DNA of 64,000 nucleotides from Desulfobacteraceae bacterium (GCA_016744295.1 JADGEQ010000010.1:1-64000), one strand, 5' to 3'. Shown: positions 33,867 through 44,119, numbered from the stretch's first letter. Made by a program: numbers and translations. Notes: a model not told the origin generated them from the sequence alone.

Positions 33867-34909
33867 TTAATTATCTGTGCCCAAATGATCCATATACCAA
33901 TCCGCAGCCAGATCAAGCCCCCTTGTCACAGAGAATTCCGGTTGATACCCCAAGAGCGCTGCTGCCTTGGAGATATCCGCCAAAGAATGCCTTACATCCC
34001 CGGGGCAAAAATCCCTGTACATCGGTTCAATAGATGCCACGGCCGGATATTGTTTGGCCACCCGCTCCCGAATGAGATAAAACAGTTCATTCAGGGTGGT
34101 TCTTTGGCCATAGGCTACATTATACACCTGGTCCGCAGCCGTCTCATCCTGAACAAGGCAGACCCTAAGATTGGCCTGAACACAATTATCAATATAACAA
34201 AAATCCCGGCTGGTCTCTCCATCCCCGTTGATGAACACAGGATTTCCCTTGATCATGGAGGAAAACCACAGCGGCATGACGGCGGCATACCCCCCATAGG
34301 GATCCTGACGCTTTCCAAACACATTGAAATACCGAAGCCCTATTGTTTTAAACCCGTAGGTTGCGGCAAACACATTGGCATATAATTCATTGACATACTT
34401 GGTCACGGCTTAGGGAGACAAGGGTTTGCCAATGGTATCTTCCTGCTTCGGCAACCCCGGGTGGTCTCCATAGGTAGAACTGGAAGCCGCATAAACAAAC
34501 CGTTTTACCTGGGCACCCTTTGCCCTCACCAGCATGTTTAAAAAACCGGTAATATTATTTTCATTGGTAAGCAGCGGATCTTCAACCGATCTTGGCACAG
34601 ATCCCAGGGCAGCCTGGTGGAGTACAAAATCCTGTCCCCGGCATGCTCCTGCGCAGACATACGCCTCCCGGATATCTCCTTGAATAAATCTGAAGTTTTT
34701 CCATTTTTCTTTGCCCACGGCCGCTTCAACCTGGTCAAGATTGTACTGAAATCCCGTTGAAAAATTATCCAGTCCCGTTACATGTTGTCCTAATTTAAGC
34801 AGGGTTTCCATAAGGTTGAACCCTATGACCCGGCACACCCGGTCACCAGCCAATGATACGAGTTTTTTTTAAGTTCGGTTAGAATCAGATCTGTATTGTT
34901 CATATCCAT
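33867..34909 (-). pseudogene. tviC: Inactivated TviC/WbpP-like UDP-N-acetylhexosamine 4-epimerase
   Basis: Starting from ATG 34909 the product follows extended SDR epimerases, but two lesions break it. Near 34830 one base is missing where the NAD-binding loop should read GCAGFIG, shifting the frame from VTGCAG to [10 protein letters not shown]. At 34410-34412 an in-frame TAA replaces the codon expected for the catalytic tyrosine of the YxxxK motif: SP-stop-AVTK where SPYAVTK is normal. The rest, including SSSTYG and the C-terminal sugar-binding half, is well preserved, so inactivation is recent or the lesions are sequence errors. The enzyme would supply UDP-GalNAc or its uronate with TviB. 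Confidence 0.88.
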
Positions 34910-35680
34910 TTGGATAAACGTTCCCTTCATTTTAATTTATCCGCTTTAATTGACCTTATTTTAATTGACCCACTCTGATTGCATTTCCCTGAAAATATGT
35001 ATTGTCCATTGAATTTGGTCACTTTATTCCATTTCCCGGACACCCGTCAAGACCCATTTAAATAACAATTTTAAAGGATAAATCGGATACATAGCCAAAT
35101 CATGAACAAATCCCGGTTATTAGACTTTTGCTAGTTCGTTTAAATGGCGGTCCACATATCGGGCTAAAATTTCGGCCGTTGCCCTTGGGTTTTGGGATCC
35201 AGCCCTCTGATATAAGTTTCATACCCTGGGCTATTTTTTTTTCTCCTAAACTATTGGAACATCTCTTTTGTACAGCGTATTCCCAAATCAGTTCAAATTC
35301 TGGTCATAGCGAATGGTGACATTAATTTTTACCCGCCGGGTCTTGGTAAAATGGGAGTTGATGACAATCCCAAGCATGAGAACACCAATACTATTGGCCG
35401 CCATGGATATGTTAGAGGTGTCCTTGGTGATTTTTGCCAGGACAATTTTCAACTTTTTAACGGTCCATTTTGTTACCCCCCCCCTCCCCATAAGTATTAG
35501 AAGGGCCATAACCATTTCGAGTCCATGGTTATAGGCATGAACTAACAATTATTAAAAAACATATTGACATTGCAGGTGTCATGAACATATATCATTTATA
35601 GAACGGTATTCGATAAATGATCGGTACTCTGTCTTATCGCTGATTATTGCAAAGCCGTTCTCAACAGAAAAGGGAAAACC
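34910..35680. other. Long intergenic region before the TetR gene
   Basis: Several short open frames on both strands (for example 35288-35548 leftward and 35313-35534 rightward) have no ribosome-binding sites and no recognisable product. The sequence looks like decayed coding DNA. Its right end carries the inverted repeat at 35591-35621. Confidence 0.4.
35591..35621. promoter_or_regulatory. Probable TetR-type operator
   Basis: ATCATTTAT (35591-35599) and ATAAATGAT (35613-35621) form a perfect 9-bp inverted repeat with a 13-base spacer. It lies 60 bases before the TetR-family gene. CGGTA also occurs twice (from 35604 and from 35622). Autoregulation is the simplest reading. Confidence 0.55.
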
Positions 35681-36316
35681 ATGGGTGTAAAAGAAAGAAG
35701 AACGCTGGAAAAGCAAATGAGACGCAATCAGATCCTGGATGCGGCACGTAAACTGTTAATTTCCCAGGGAATTGAAAAAATTTCCATCAATAAAATTTCC
35801 AAGGAAGCCCAGTTGGGAGTTGGTACCATCTATTTTTATTATAAAAATAAGGCTGATATTTTTGTCGCCCTCCAGGAAGAGGGTCTGGTCTTTTTATTTT
35901 CCACTATTCAGCAGATACAAAAAAAACAGTTGAGTCCTGGGGAAAAACTCGTTGAAGTTGCAACCGCTTACTATAGTTTCAGTCAGAATCAGCCGGGATA
36001 TTTCAATATCATCAATTATTTTTTGTCATCCCCCCGGATTTTTTTCCAGGAAGAACAAAAAAAACTCATCGATATGTCAGGCAATAAAATTTTAATGGTC
36101 ATTGAAAATATTATCAGAGAAGGGGTTGAAAACGATGTGTTCCTAGAAGAAGACCCCAGAAAATTTTCAATTCTGTTCTGGGGAAGCATCCATGGGTTGA
36201 TTCATTTTAAAAAATTGGAACATACCACCCTTCAAAATGAAAACCATCTGGATATTTATCAGTATAGCGTTAAAAAGTTAATCCAGGGACTCCAGAAACC
36301 AAAACAACAATTATGA
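35681..36316 (+). CDS. TetR/AcrR-family transcriptional regulator
   Basis: This 211-residue protein has an N-terminal helix-turn-helix (RRNQILDAARKLL at residues 14-26, then ISINKISKEAQLGVGTIYFYYKNKADIF), the standard TetR signature. The C-terminal ligand domain is divergent. It lies in front of and in the same direction as a four-gene catabolic-looking cluster, so it probably represses that cluster and itself through the inverted repeat upstream. The inducer is unknown. Confidence 0.92.
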   Translation: MGVKERRTLEKQMRRNQILDAARKLLISQGIEKISINKISKEAQLGVGTIYFYYKNKADIFVALQEEGLVFLFSTIQQIQKKQLSPGEKLVEVATAYYSFSQNQPGYFNIINYFLSSPRIFFQEEQKKLIDMSGNKILMVIENIIREGVENDVFLEEDPRKFSILFWGSIHGLIHFKKLEHTTLQNENHLDIYQYSVKKLIQGLQKPKQQL

Positions 36317-36370
36317 TAAATACACTGAACCAGAACCCAATATATTCCAATCAGTCAGGAGGTAAAATTT

Positions 36371-37204
36371 ATGCAGGAATTGAAAAACAAAACCGCATTG
36401 ATAACCGGAGCAGGTAAAAAATCCGGCATTGGATATGCCATGGCCCAAAAGATGGCGGCAAAGGGTGCCAACATCATTATTGCCGATTTTGGCAATAGCG
36501 ATGGGTTTAAGGCGGATGTGGGCACGGGAACCATGGCAGAGATGGATATCATTGCCGCAGAGCTTAAGGAAAAATACAAGGTTGCCACCCTTGCTGTGAA
36601 TGTGGATGTAACCGATACCGAGACGGTGAATCAAATGGCTGAAACGATAAAAACTGAGTTTTCATCGGTCGATATCCTTTGCAACAATGCCGGGGCCACC
36701 TTTGGGGTGCCCAACGGGGTGCACACCTATGATGAGGATGCCTGGACAAAAACCGTTGATGTAAACCTCCACGGGGTTTTCCGGGTATCCAAGGCCGTTG
36801 TTCCCCTGATGCAGGGAAAGGGCGGTTGCATAATCAATACAGCATCCCGGGCTGGAAAGGTTCCGCCCCTGTTTAACGGTGCCTATGCCGTATCCAAGGC
36901 AGGGGTTATCATGCTGACCAAGGTGATGGCAAGGGAATTATCCGGGCTCAACATCCGTGTCAATGCCATCTGTCCGGGACAGATCATGACAGATCTGGAA
37001 AAGTGGCGGTTCGGCCTTGAAGCCCAGTTTTTAAATACCAGTGTGGAAGAACAGGAACAAAAAATGTGCGAAACAATCCCCTTGGGCAGGATCGGAACAC
37101 CCGGTGAAGTGGCAGACATGGCGGTTTTTCTGGCCAGCGATGCCTCCTCCTATGTTACGGGGCAGGCGCTCAATATTTGTGGTGGTCAGTTGATGGAATT
37201 ATAA
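36371..37204 (+). CDS. Short-chain dehydrogenase/reductase (SDR), classical type
   Basis: The 277-residue protein has an extended cofactor loop TGAGKKSGIG near residue 13, the NNAG block near 105, and the catalytic serine and YxxxK (NTASRAG and YAVSKAG) near 155-175. It should oxidise or reduce a hydroxyl/keto group with NAD(P). An AGGAGG-like site precedes the ATG. It is the first enzyme of the cluster controlled by the TetR protein. Substrate unknown. Confidence 0.9.
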   Translation: MQELKNKTALITGAGKKSGIGYAMAQKMAAKGANIIIADFGNSDGFKADVGTGTMAEMDIIAAELKEKYKVATLAVNVDVTDTETVNQMAETIKTEFSSVDILCNNAGATFGVPNGVHTYDEDAWTKTVDVNLHGVFRVSKAVVPLMQGKGGCIINTASRAGKVPPLFNGAYAVSKAGVIMLTKVMARELSGLNIRVNAICPGQIMTDLEKWRFGLEAQFLNTSVEEQEQKMCETIPLGRIGTPGEVADMAVFLASDASSYVTGQALNICGGQLMEL

Positions 37205-37267
37205 AAAAACTTTTGATTTGTGCGGTTAGCCATTAGCGGTTAGTCGTTAGCCTAAAAAGGAGTGAAT

Positions 37268-38962
37268 ATGGAAACAATTACAGGTGCAGAACTGGTGGCC
37301 CAAGCCTTGATCGACAGAAAAATCAAGCATATTTTTTCATTGAGCGGCGGGCATATCACCCCTATCTACCAACATCTTGAAGGATCAGAGGTTAAGATTT
37401 ACGATACCCGCCATGAGCAGTCAGCCGTATTTATGGCCGAAGCCTGGGGCAAAATGACAAGAACAGCAGGGGTTGCAATGGTCACGGCAGGCCCCGGGTT
37501 CACCAATGCATTGACCGGGGTTGCCAGCGCCCATTTTTCAAATACCCCCCTGGTTCTCATTGCCGGGTGTGTGGGACTGGACAATAAAGAAAAACTGGAT
37601 CTCCAGGATATGCCCCAGGAGGCGGTGATCAAGCCAATGGTAAAAAAGGCTTTGGTTTGCCAGAAAGCGGAACGAGTTGTTGAATATGTGGACATGGCCT
37701 TTCGAATTGCAGAAAGCGGCAGACCCGGGCCTGTCTATCTTGAATTCCCCATTGATGTGCTCAATGCACCGGTGGATAAAGCCATTGTGCGCCGCACCCA
37801 TACCAGTGTCAGCTCCCATGCCTCGGATCCTGCCAAGGCCCAAGCGTTAATGGACATGATACAGGCTGCTGAAAAACCCCTGATTATTGCCGGAACAGGT
37901 GCCTGGCAATCCCATTCTGAAGATGAGCTTAAAAGATTTATAGAAGCCACAGGGATTCCGCTGTTTACCTCCCTGTCCGGCCGGGGAATATTGTCTGATA
38001 CCCATCCCCTGTGCTTTGAAGGAGCCCTTGCCATCCGGCCCGGCGGCGGATTTGCCGCCTATATTGAAACCGATCTTGTGATTATCCTTGGCACCCGTAT
38101 TTCCCTTTATTATATGTTCGGGGATGTTTTTAACCCGGAAGCAAAAATAGCCCAGGTGGATATTCAACCCGACGAGATCGGCAGAAATCGAAGTGTTGAT
38201 CTGCCAATTGTCAGCGATATCAAGGGGTTGTTGAGCCAGTGCAATCGTTTGATTGAACAGGGCAGTACCAGCGGCGGTTTAACGGAAAAATTTTCACCCT
38301 GGATTGACACATTGAACAAAGCCCATGAACAGGGAAAATCCTTTGCCCAAAATGACTGGGCTTCGGATAATATCCCCATTCACCCCATGCGCCTTGCAAG
38401 GGAAATTAATGAATTCATGGACAAGGAAGATGATGTTGTGGTTGCAGACGGTGGGGATACCACCACCTGGCTTGGTATGACACGCACCCTGAAGGTTCCC
38501 GGCACCTATCTGGATTACGGAATCTTTGGATCCCTTGCGGTTGGGCTGCCCTATACCAATGCCGCAAAATTATTGTATCCGGACAGCCGGGTGATCCTCA
38601 TGACCGGGGATGGGTCCGTTGGATTCAATTTCATGGAGTTTGAAACAGCCATTCGAAAGAATCGACCTATAGTTGTTGTTATCTCCAATGACCTTGGCTG
38701 GGGGATGATCCGGCACAGCCAGGAAATCAGAATCGGCCATGCCATAGAGGAGGGGACCTTTATCGGTAAAGTTGACTACCATAAAATGGTTGAAGCCATT
38801 GGCGGGAAAGGATTTCTTGTGGAAGATCCTAGGGAAATAAAACCGGCCCTGGAAGAGGCATTTGCCTCGGGGAAAGTTTGCTGTATCAATGTTATGGTGG
38901 ATCCCACAACCGTAAGTCCTGCCAGCATGGCATTGGCCAATGTAGGCGCATATAAAGCATAA
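37268..38962 (+). CDS. Thiamine-diphosphate-dependent enzyme, acetolactate-synthase / 2-hydroxyacyl-CoA-lyase type
   Basis: I choose ATG 37268 because AAGGAG lies 5 bases upstream; a GTG two codons earlier also fits. The 564-residue protein has the three-domain layout of this superfamily. The N-terminal domain carries the ThDP-activating glutamate in RHEQSAVFMA, a central nucleotide-like domain follows, and the C-terminal domain has GDGSVGFNFMEFETA and SND for Mg-ThDP. Family members make or break C-C bonds next to a carbonyl. It lacks the clear large-subunit acetolactate synthase context (no small subunit or ilvC), so a lyase or carboligase for a hydroxy acid or CoA ester is as likely. Confidence 0.85.
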   Translation: METITGAELVAQALIDRKIKHIFSLSGGHITPIYQHLEGSEVKIYDTRHEQSAVFMAEAWGKMTRTAGVAMVTAGPGFTNALTGVASAHFSNTPLVLIAGCVGLDNKEKLDLQDMPQEAVIKPMVKKALVCQKAERVVEYVDMAFRIAESGRPGPVYLEFPIDVLNAPVDKAIVRRTHTSVSSHASDPAKAQALMDMIQAAEKPLIIAGTGAWQSHSEDELKRFIEATGIPLFTSLSGRGILSDTHPLCFEGALAIRPGGGFAAYIETDLVIILGTRISLYYMFGDVFNPEAKIAQVDIQPDEIGRNRSVDLPIVSDIKGLLSQCNRLIEQGSTSGGLTEKFSPWIDTLNKAHEQGKSFAQNDWASDNIPIHPMRLAREINEFMDKEDDVVVADGGDTTTWLGMTRTLKVPGTYLDYGIFGSLAVGLPYTNAAKLLYPDSRVILMTGDGSVGFNFMEFETAIRKNRPIVVVISNDLGWGMIRHSQEIRIGHAIEEGTFIGKVDYHKMVEAIGGKGFLVEDPREIKPALEEAFASGKVCCINVMVDPTTVSPASMALANVGAYKA

Positions 38963-39006
38963 AAATTAAAATCTTCTTAAATGTGAAATAAAAAAGGGGG
39001 AGGATT

Positions 39007-39933
39007 ATGGATCCTGCTGCACTGGATCAGGTTCGACTGAATTTCAACCCAACCGGTATTGCCATCATTAATGCGGCCATTGGATTAATGATGCTTGGCG
39101 TTGCCCTTGAACTGAAAGTAGAAGATTTTAAGCGGATAATAACAAGCCCGAAAGCGCCAGCTATTGGGCTTGTTGCTCAATTCTTGCTGCTGCCGGCCCT
39201 TACCTTTCTTCTCGTACTCATCATTAAACCCTATCCTTCAGTAGCCCTGGGCATGATGCTGGTGGCGGCCTGTCCCGGCGGTAATCTATCCAATATCGTC
39301 ACTTATCTGTCCCAGGGGAACACTGCGGTTTCCATCAGCATGACGGCGGTTTCAACTGTTGCTGCTATTGTTATGACTCCCTTGAATATCTCTTTTTGGG
39401 GGGGGATGAATCCTGCAACCCGCGTTATTATGCAACAGGTCAGTCTTAACCCTGCAGATGTGTTTACAACTGTTTTTTTAATCCTGGGGATTCCCTTGAT
39501 TGTTGGAATGACCTTGGGCCATAAATTTCCCGGGCTTGCCGCAAAGGTAAAAAAACCCTTTAAAATTTTTTCTTTGGTTTTTTTTATCGTAATTGTCTGT
39601 GGGGCCCTGGCGGCCAATTGGCAAAATTTTCTTGCTTACATAGGCCTTGTGATCTTTGCGGTATTGATCCACAATGCCCTGGCATTGAATCTTGGCTATT
39701 GGTCGGGCAAAATTGCCGGGCTTCCTGAAAGGGATTGCCGGGCGGTATGTGTTGAGGTGGGGATCCAGAATTCGGCCCTGGGCCTGGTTCTGGTGTTTAA
39801 TTTTTTCGATGGGTTAGGGGGGATGGCCATTGTGGTTGCCTGGTGGGGAATCTGGCATATTATTGCAGGGTTGATTACAGCATTTATTTTTACACGAAAA
39901 AAATTGCCGAAAAATGAGGTGATTGATGATTAG
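39007..39933 (+). CDS. Bile acid:sodium symporter (BASS) family transporter
   Basis: The 308-residue membrane protein has about nine to ten hydrophobic segments and the BASS core motifs: ACPGGNLSNIVTYLSQGN near residues 79-96 and EVGIQNSALGLVL near 249-261, which form the crossed sodium-binding helices. It imports an organic anion with sodium. Bacterial members carry pantoate, 2-keto acids or steroids as well as bile acids. Its place between a ThDP enzyme and two SDRs suggests uptake of the cluster's substrate. Confidence 0.88.
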   Translation: MDPAALDQVRLNFNPTGIAIINAAIGLMMLGVALELKVEDFKRIITSPKAPAIGLVAQFLLLPALTFLLVLIIKPYPSVALGMMLVAACPGGNLSNIVTYLSQGNTAVSISMTAVSTVAAIVMTPLNISFWGGMNPATRVIMQQVSLNPADVFTTVFLILGIPLIVGMTLGHKFPGLAAKVKKPFKIFSLVFFIVIVCGALAANWQNFLAYIGLVIFAVLIHNALALNLGYWSGKIAGLPERDCRAVCVEVGIQNSALGLVLVFNFFDGLGGMAIVVAWWGIWHIIAGLITAFIFTRKKLPKNEVIDD

Positions 39934-40750
39934 AAGAAAACCTGCCAGAAATTTTTTAAACAAGGTGGTGTTGGTAACAGGTGGGGCGTCTGGAATTGGG
40001 CTTGCCACAAGCTTTGCCTTTGCCGAGGCAGGGGCAAAAATTGCCATGCTGGACATGGATGAGGATATGCTGAATATCCAGCAAGAAGCCTTTGAAGAAT
40101 CAGGATATTCAATTTTGCCCCTGATTTGTGATGTCACCTGTGAGGATGCCTGCCAACAAGCCGTCGAAAAGGTTATCCGTCATTATGGACCCATTGATCT
40201 GCTGTTCAACAATGCCGGCATTACCCAGAGAGGATTGTTTGAACGGACAAAGGTTTCAGTGATTGAAAGGGTGATGGCAGTAAATTTTTTCGGATCCCTT
40301 TACATGACCAAGGCTGCCCTTCCCAGTTTGATTCAACAAAAAGGGGTGATCATTGTCAATGAATCCATAGCCGGTGTGGCCCCCCTTTTGGGCAGATGTG
40401 GTTATAGTGCAAGTAAACATGCTCTCCACGGGTTGTTCACCTCCTTGAGGTGCGAAATGAGAAGCAAGGGTGTTCATGTGATGATTGTTTGCCCGGGATT
40501 TATTAAAACCAGTCTCCAGAACCGTGCCCTTGGGTGTGACGGCAGGATAGCCACCCACAAACAAACCCGGGTGGGCAAACAGCAGACCCCGGAATTTGTG
40601 GCCCAAAAGATTCTTCATGGTGCACAAAAAGAGTGTCCCATGATGGTATTTACCTTCATGGGAAAATTGGGTTATCTTGTTTCCAGAATTGCCCCTGGTA
40701 TCTACGAACGGCTGATGACCCGTCAGTTTAAAGGTGAATTGAAAGATTAA
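39926..40750 (+). CDS. Short-chain dehydrogenase/reductase (SDR), second copy in cluster
   Basis: ATG 39926 follows GAGG by about 6 bases and overlaps the end of the transporter gene by 8 bases, so translation is coupled. The 274-residue protein has TGGASGIG near residue 16, NNAG near 93, and a serine plus YSASKHA block near 145-160. The C-terminal part resembles SDRs acting on hydrophobic substrates. It is not closely similar to the first SDR, so the two probably act at different steps. Confidence 0.88.
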   Translation: MIRRKPARNFLNKVVLVTGGASGIGLATSFAFAEAGAKIAMLDMDEDMLNIQQEAFEESGYSILPLICDVTCEDACQQAVEKVIRHYGPIDLLFNNAGITQRGLFERTKVSVIERVMAVNFFGSLYMTKAALPSLIQQKGVIIVNESIAGVAPLLGRCGYSASKHALHGLFTSLRCEMRSKGVHVMIVCPGFIKTSLQNRALGCDGRIATHKQTRVGKQQTPEFVAQKILHGAQKECPMMVFTFMGKLGYLVSRIAPGIYERLMTRQFKGELKD

Positions 40751-40772
40751 GTTCTTTTTTGTTTCTATTTTT

Positions 40773-40815
40773 AGCCCCCGGGTTTTGGTCTGGTTTCAAA
40801 ATCCTGGGGCTTTTT
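40773..40815 (+). terminator. Rho-independent terminator after the SDR cluster
   Basis: A long stem (40773-40787 with 40797-40811, one bulge-like mismatch and one G-T pair) is followed by TTTTT ending at 40815. It closes the TetR-controlled cluster. Confidence 0.85.
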
Positions 40816-40920
40816 AGATTCATAAGTTTTTCTAATTATACAAGCTCTTCTAAAAACAAATCGAATATGGTAAATACAAAAGGCTTAATATTAATGATAT
40901 CTGCTAATGAGGATTTGCCC

Positions 40921-41160
40921 ATGGAAGAAAAGAGAAAATCTGTTGCCAAACCACCCCAGATGAGCCCCTATGTGTTTACCATTCTTTTGATGGGATTTGG
41001 GCTTTGGTGTTTTTGGGATGGATGGATCACCACAGATGCGGAAATGGCAGAACATGCCCTGTTTAACCAGGTGTTAAGTGCAATTCTTATTCCCTGGGCT
41101 GTTTGGGATTTTTATAAACTTCGGAAGCGGGCAAAAAAATCAAAAAAGAAAAATGAGTGA
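40921..41160 (+). CDS. Small two-segment membrane protein, unknown
   Basis: I choose ATG 40921, which has GAGGA 7 bases upstream, rather than a longer frame from 40759 that runs through the terminator. The 79-residue product has hydrophobic segments at about 15-35 and 45-63, then a lysine-rich tail ending KKSKKKNE. The positive tail should stay in the cytoplasm. No family recognised. Confidence 0.6.
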   Translation: MEEKRKSVAKPPQMSPYVFTILLMGFGLWCFWDGWITTDAEMAEHALFNQVLSAILIPWAVWDFYKLRKRAKKSKKKNE

Positions 41161-41340
41161 ACAAAGGACCTCTTGTCCGGGTAATTTTCTTATATAGAAA
41201 TTGCGGAAAACCTCAATAAAACAAATTTTATATAGATTTGAATTTATTAAATTTATTCATTTTTTAGTATTTTTTGTTTGATTCTCATTGAAAATACTGC
41301 TAAATTTCCACCCTTAATTTTAAATAAGGATTTCATTTAA

Positions 41341-42972
41341 ATGGGATCAGAAACAACCGATACTACTGAAAACAAGATACTTGATAAAAACTTGCTAAAA
41401 GAAATAAATAAACGCAGAACCTTTGCCATAATAAGCCATCCAGATGCTGGCAAGACCACCCTGACTGAAAAACTGCTGCTTTTTGGCGGGGCTATTCAAC
41501 AGGCAGGGGCCGTAAAATCCAGAAAAGTAGATAGGGCGGCCACCTCTGATTTTCTCTCCATTGAGCAGGAGAGGGGGATCTCAGTCAGCTCCTCGGTGAT
41601 GAAGTTCAACTATAAAGCCTATGAAATCAATCTGCTGGACACACCCGGGCATAAGGATTTTTCTGAAGATACCTACCGGGTGCTCACGGCAGTGGATTGT
41701 GCTGTCATGATCATTGACAACGCAAAGGGAGTGGAGCCCCAGACCCAAAAGCTCATGGAGGTTTGCCGCATGCGCAACACTCCCATTATTACCTTTATTA
41801 ATAAGCTGGACAGGGAAGGGATGGAACCCCTGGATATCTTTGCGGACATTGAAAATAAGCTCCAGATTGAATGTGTCCCTCTCACCTGGCCCATTGGCAT
41901 GGGCAAACGCTTTAAGGGGGTATACAACCTGGAAAAAAAAGAGCTGGGATTATTTTCCCCGGGCTACACCCCCAGCGATGAGGATGGTATCCTCATTAAG
42001 GATTTGGCAGATGGCAGGCTGGATGAATTGATTACCCAGTCCCAGGCAGAGAACCTCAGGGAGGATGTGGAGCTGATTTCCGGTGCCTCGGAACCTTTTG
42101 ATATGGATCTGTATTTGAACGGCACCCAGACCCCTGTGTTTTTCGGATCTGCCATCAACAACTTCGGGGTAAGAGAGATGCTGGATGCCTTTGTTAAAAT
42201 AGCACCTCCCCCCGGTATCCGCCCTTCCTCCACAAGGGATGTGCATCCGGAAGAAAAGGATTTTTCAGGGTTTACATTTAAAATCCAGGCCAACATGGAT
42301 CCCGAGCACAGGGACAGGATTGCTTTTTTCAGGATCTGCTCGGGCAAATTTACCAAGGGCATGAAAGTTAGGCACCATAGAATCAACAAGGATATTAAAA
42401 TATCCAATGCCACCATTTTTTTGGCCCAGGAAAGAAGCAATATTGAAGAAGCCTATCCAGGAGATATCATTGGGATTCATAACCACGGCACCATAAAAAT
42501 AGGGGATACCTTTACCTCCAAGGAGCCCTTAAAATTTCTGGGAATTCCAAATTTTGCCCCGGAACATTTCAGGCGGGTTCTGTTAAAAGATCCTTTGAAG
42601 GCAAAGGCTCTGAACAAGGGGTTGACCCAATTGGCGGAAGAAGGAACCATCCAGGTTTTCAGACCCCTGATGGGAAACATGCACGTCATCGGTGCTGTCG
42701 GAGTGCTTCAGTTTGACGTGACCATGGCCAGACTCAAGGCCGAGTACAGTGTCAATTCAGGACATGAACATATCGATCTTTCCGTGGCCAGATGGGTGAC
42801 CTGTGAAGATGAACAGATTTTAAAAGAGTTTACACGAAAAAATGAGTCAAGCCTTGCAAGGGATGCGGAAGGCAGGCTCACCTTTTTAACCACCAGTGAA
42901 TACCAGCTCGGGTTTGCCATGGAAGAATGGCCCAAAATTGAGTTTCATAAAACAAGAGAGCACAATTCATAA
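41341..42972 (+). CDS. prfC: Peptide chain release factor 3
   Basis: This is a 543-residue translational GTPase. The G1 loop SHPDAGKTT is at residues 32-40, the switch region contains [18 protein letters not shown], and G3 DTPGHKDF and G4 NKLD follow in order. These are the RF3 versions of the motifs rather than EF-G ones. RF3 removes RF1/RF2 from the ribosome after peptide release. Length and domain order are normal, with the RF3 C-terminal domain ending in [11 protein letters not shown]. It has its own upstream region and is not tightly linked to its neighbours. Confidence 0.97.
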   Translation: MGSETTDTTENKILDKNLLKEINKRRTFAIISHPDAGKTTLTEKLLLFGGAIQQAGAVKSRKVDRAATSDFLSIEQERGISVSSSVMKFNYKAYEINLLDTPGHKDFSEDTYRVLTAVDCAVMIIDNAKGVEPQTQKLMEVCRMRNTPIITFINKLDREGMEPLDIFADIENKLQIECVPLTWPIGMGKRFKGVYNLEKKELGLFSPGYTPSDEDGILIKDLADGRLDELITQSQAENLREDVELISGASEPFDMDLYLNGTQTPVFFGSAINNFGVREMLDAFVKIAPPPGIRPSSTRDVHPEEKDFSGFTFKIQANMDPEHRDRIAFFRICSGKFTKGMKVRHHRINKDIKISNATIFLAQERSNIEEAYPGDIIGIHNHGTIKIGDTFTSKEPLKFLGIPNFAPEHFRRVLLKDPLKAKALNKGLTQLAEEGTIQVFRPLMGNMHVIGAVGVLQFDVTMARLKAEYSVNSGHEHIDLSVARWVTCEDEQILKEFTRKNESSLARDAEGRLTFLTTSEYQLGFAMEEWPKIEFHKTREHNS

Positions 42973-43030
42973 CCATTTGACATCCAATATCCATTAACGA
43001 TTTTTTTTCACTTAAAAAGGGGAAATACCA

Positions 43031-44119
43031 ATGACAGATCAAAGAATTTACAATTTCAATGCCGGTCCTGCTGCCTTGCCTCTCCCTGTTCTGGAGGAGA
43101 TCCAGGCATCTTTCCTAAATTTTAAGAACTCAGGCATGTCAATTACCGAAATCAGTCACCGATCTTCCTATTTTGATGAGGTTATAAATGATGCCGTGAC
43201 GAGGACAAAGCGTCTGTTAAAATTGGATGACAGATACCATGTTTTGTTTATCCAGGGGGGAGCTTCAATGCAATTTGCCATGATCCCCATGAACCTTCTT
43301 TCTCCTAATGATACCGCCGATTATATCAATACCGGGACCTGGTCTACAAAAGCCATCAAAGAGGCCCAGCTTTTAGGAAAATCCATTGATGTGGTTGCCT
43401 CCTCCGAAGACAAGAATTTTTCTTATATCCCCAAAGATATTTCCTTTAACAAAGGGGCAAAATTTGTCCATTTGACATCTAATAATACCATTAAGGGCAC
43501 CCAGTTTTATGAATTTCCAGATACCGGCGGGATTCCCATTATTGCGGATATGTCATCGGATATTTTTTCAAAACCGCTGGATATGGAAAAATTTGGCATG
43601 GTCTATGCCGGTGCCCAGAAAAACCTGGGGCCTTCCGGCACCTGCATGGTGATCATCCGCAAGGACATGCTGGATTCTGCCAATGAAGATCTGCCATCCA
43701 TGTTGAAATATTCTACCTATTCCAGTAAAAATTCCATGTACAACACCCCCCCCTGTTTTGGTATTTATACCATAGATCTTGTCCTTAAATGGATTGAAGA
43801 AGAGATGGGAGGGATGAAAAAGATTGAAGAATATAATGTACAAAAGGCCGATGTATTGTATGACCTTATTGACGCCAGTTCCTTTTACAGCGCCACCGCT
43901 GAAAAATATTCCAGATCTTTGATGAATGTTACCTTTCGCCTTCCCAGCGAGAAACTTGAACAAGACTTTGTTGAAAGGGCTACCCAGCATGGACTTGGTG
44001 GACTTAAGGGACATCGTTCCGTTGGTGGATGTCGCGCTTCCATCTATAATGCCGCCACCATGGAAAGCATGTATGCCCTGGTTGAATTCATGGAATCCTT
44101 TGAAAAGGAGAATAAATGA
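43031..44119 (+). CDS. serC: Phosphoserine aminotransferase
   Basis: This 362-residue class V aminotransferase carries NFNAGPAALP at residues 8-17, the substrate-phosphate region HRSSYFDE (43-50), and the PLP lysine K197 in YAGAQKNLGPSG. It converts 3-phosphohydroxypyruvate to O-phosphoserine with glutamate. A GGGGA site precedes the ATG, and the stop overlaps the serA start (ATGATG), so the two serine-pathway genes are coupled. Confidence 0.97.
   Translation: MTDQRIYNFNAGPAALPLPVLEEIQASFLNFKNSGMSITEISHRSSYFDEVINDAVTRTKRLLKLDDRYHVLFIQGGASMQFAMIPMNLLSPNDTADYINTGTWSTKAIKEAQLLGKSIDVVASSEDKNFSYIPKDISFNKGAKFVHLTSNNTIKGTQFYEFPDTGGIPIIADMSSDIFSKPLDMEKFGMVYAGAQKNLGPSGTCMVIIRKDMLDSANEDLPSMLKYSTYSSKNSMYNTPPCFGIYTIDLVLKWIEEEMGGMKKIEEYNVQKADVLYDLIDASSFYSATAEKYSRSLMNVTFRLPSEKLEQDFVERATQHGLGGLKGHRSVGGCRASIYNAATMESMYALVEFMESFEKENK

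Noticed and set aside
35128..35548. Short ORFs on both strands before tetR
   Set aside because: No ribosome-binding sites and no family signal, and they overlap each other. They are probably decayed sequence.
40759..40920. N-terminal extension of the small membrane protein
   Set aside because: It runs through the terminator of the upstream operon. ATG 40921 has GAGGA at proper spacing.
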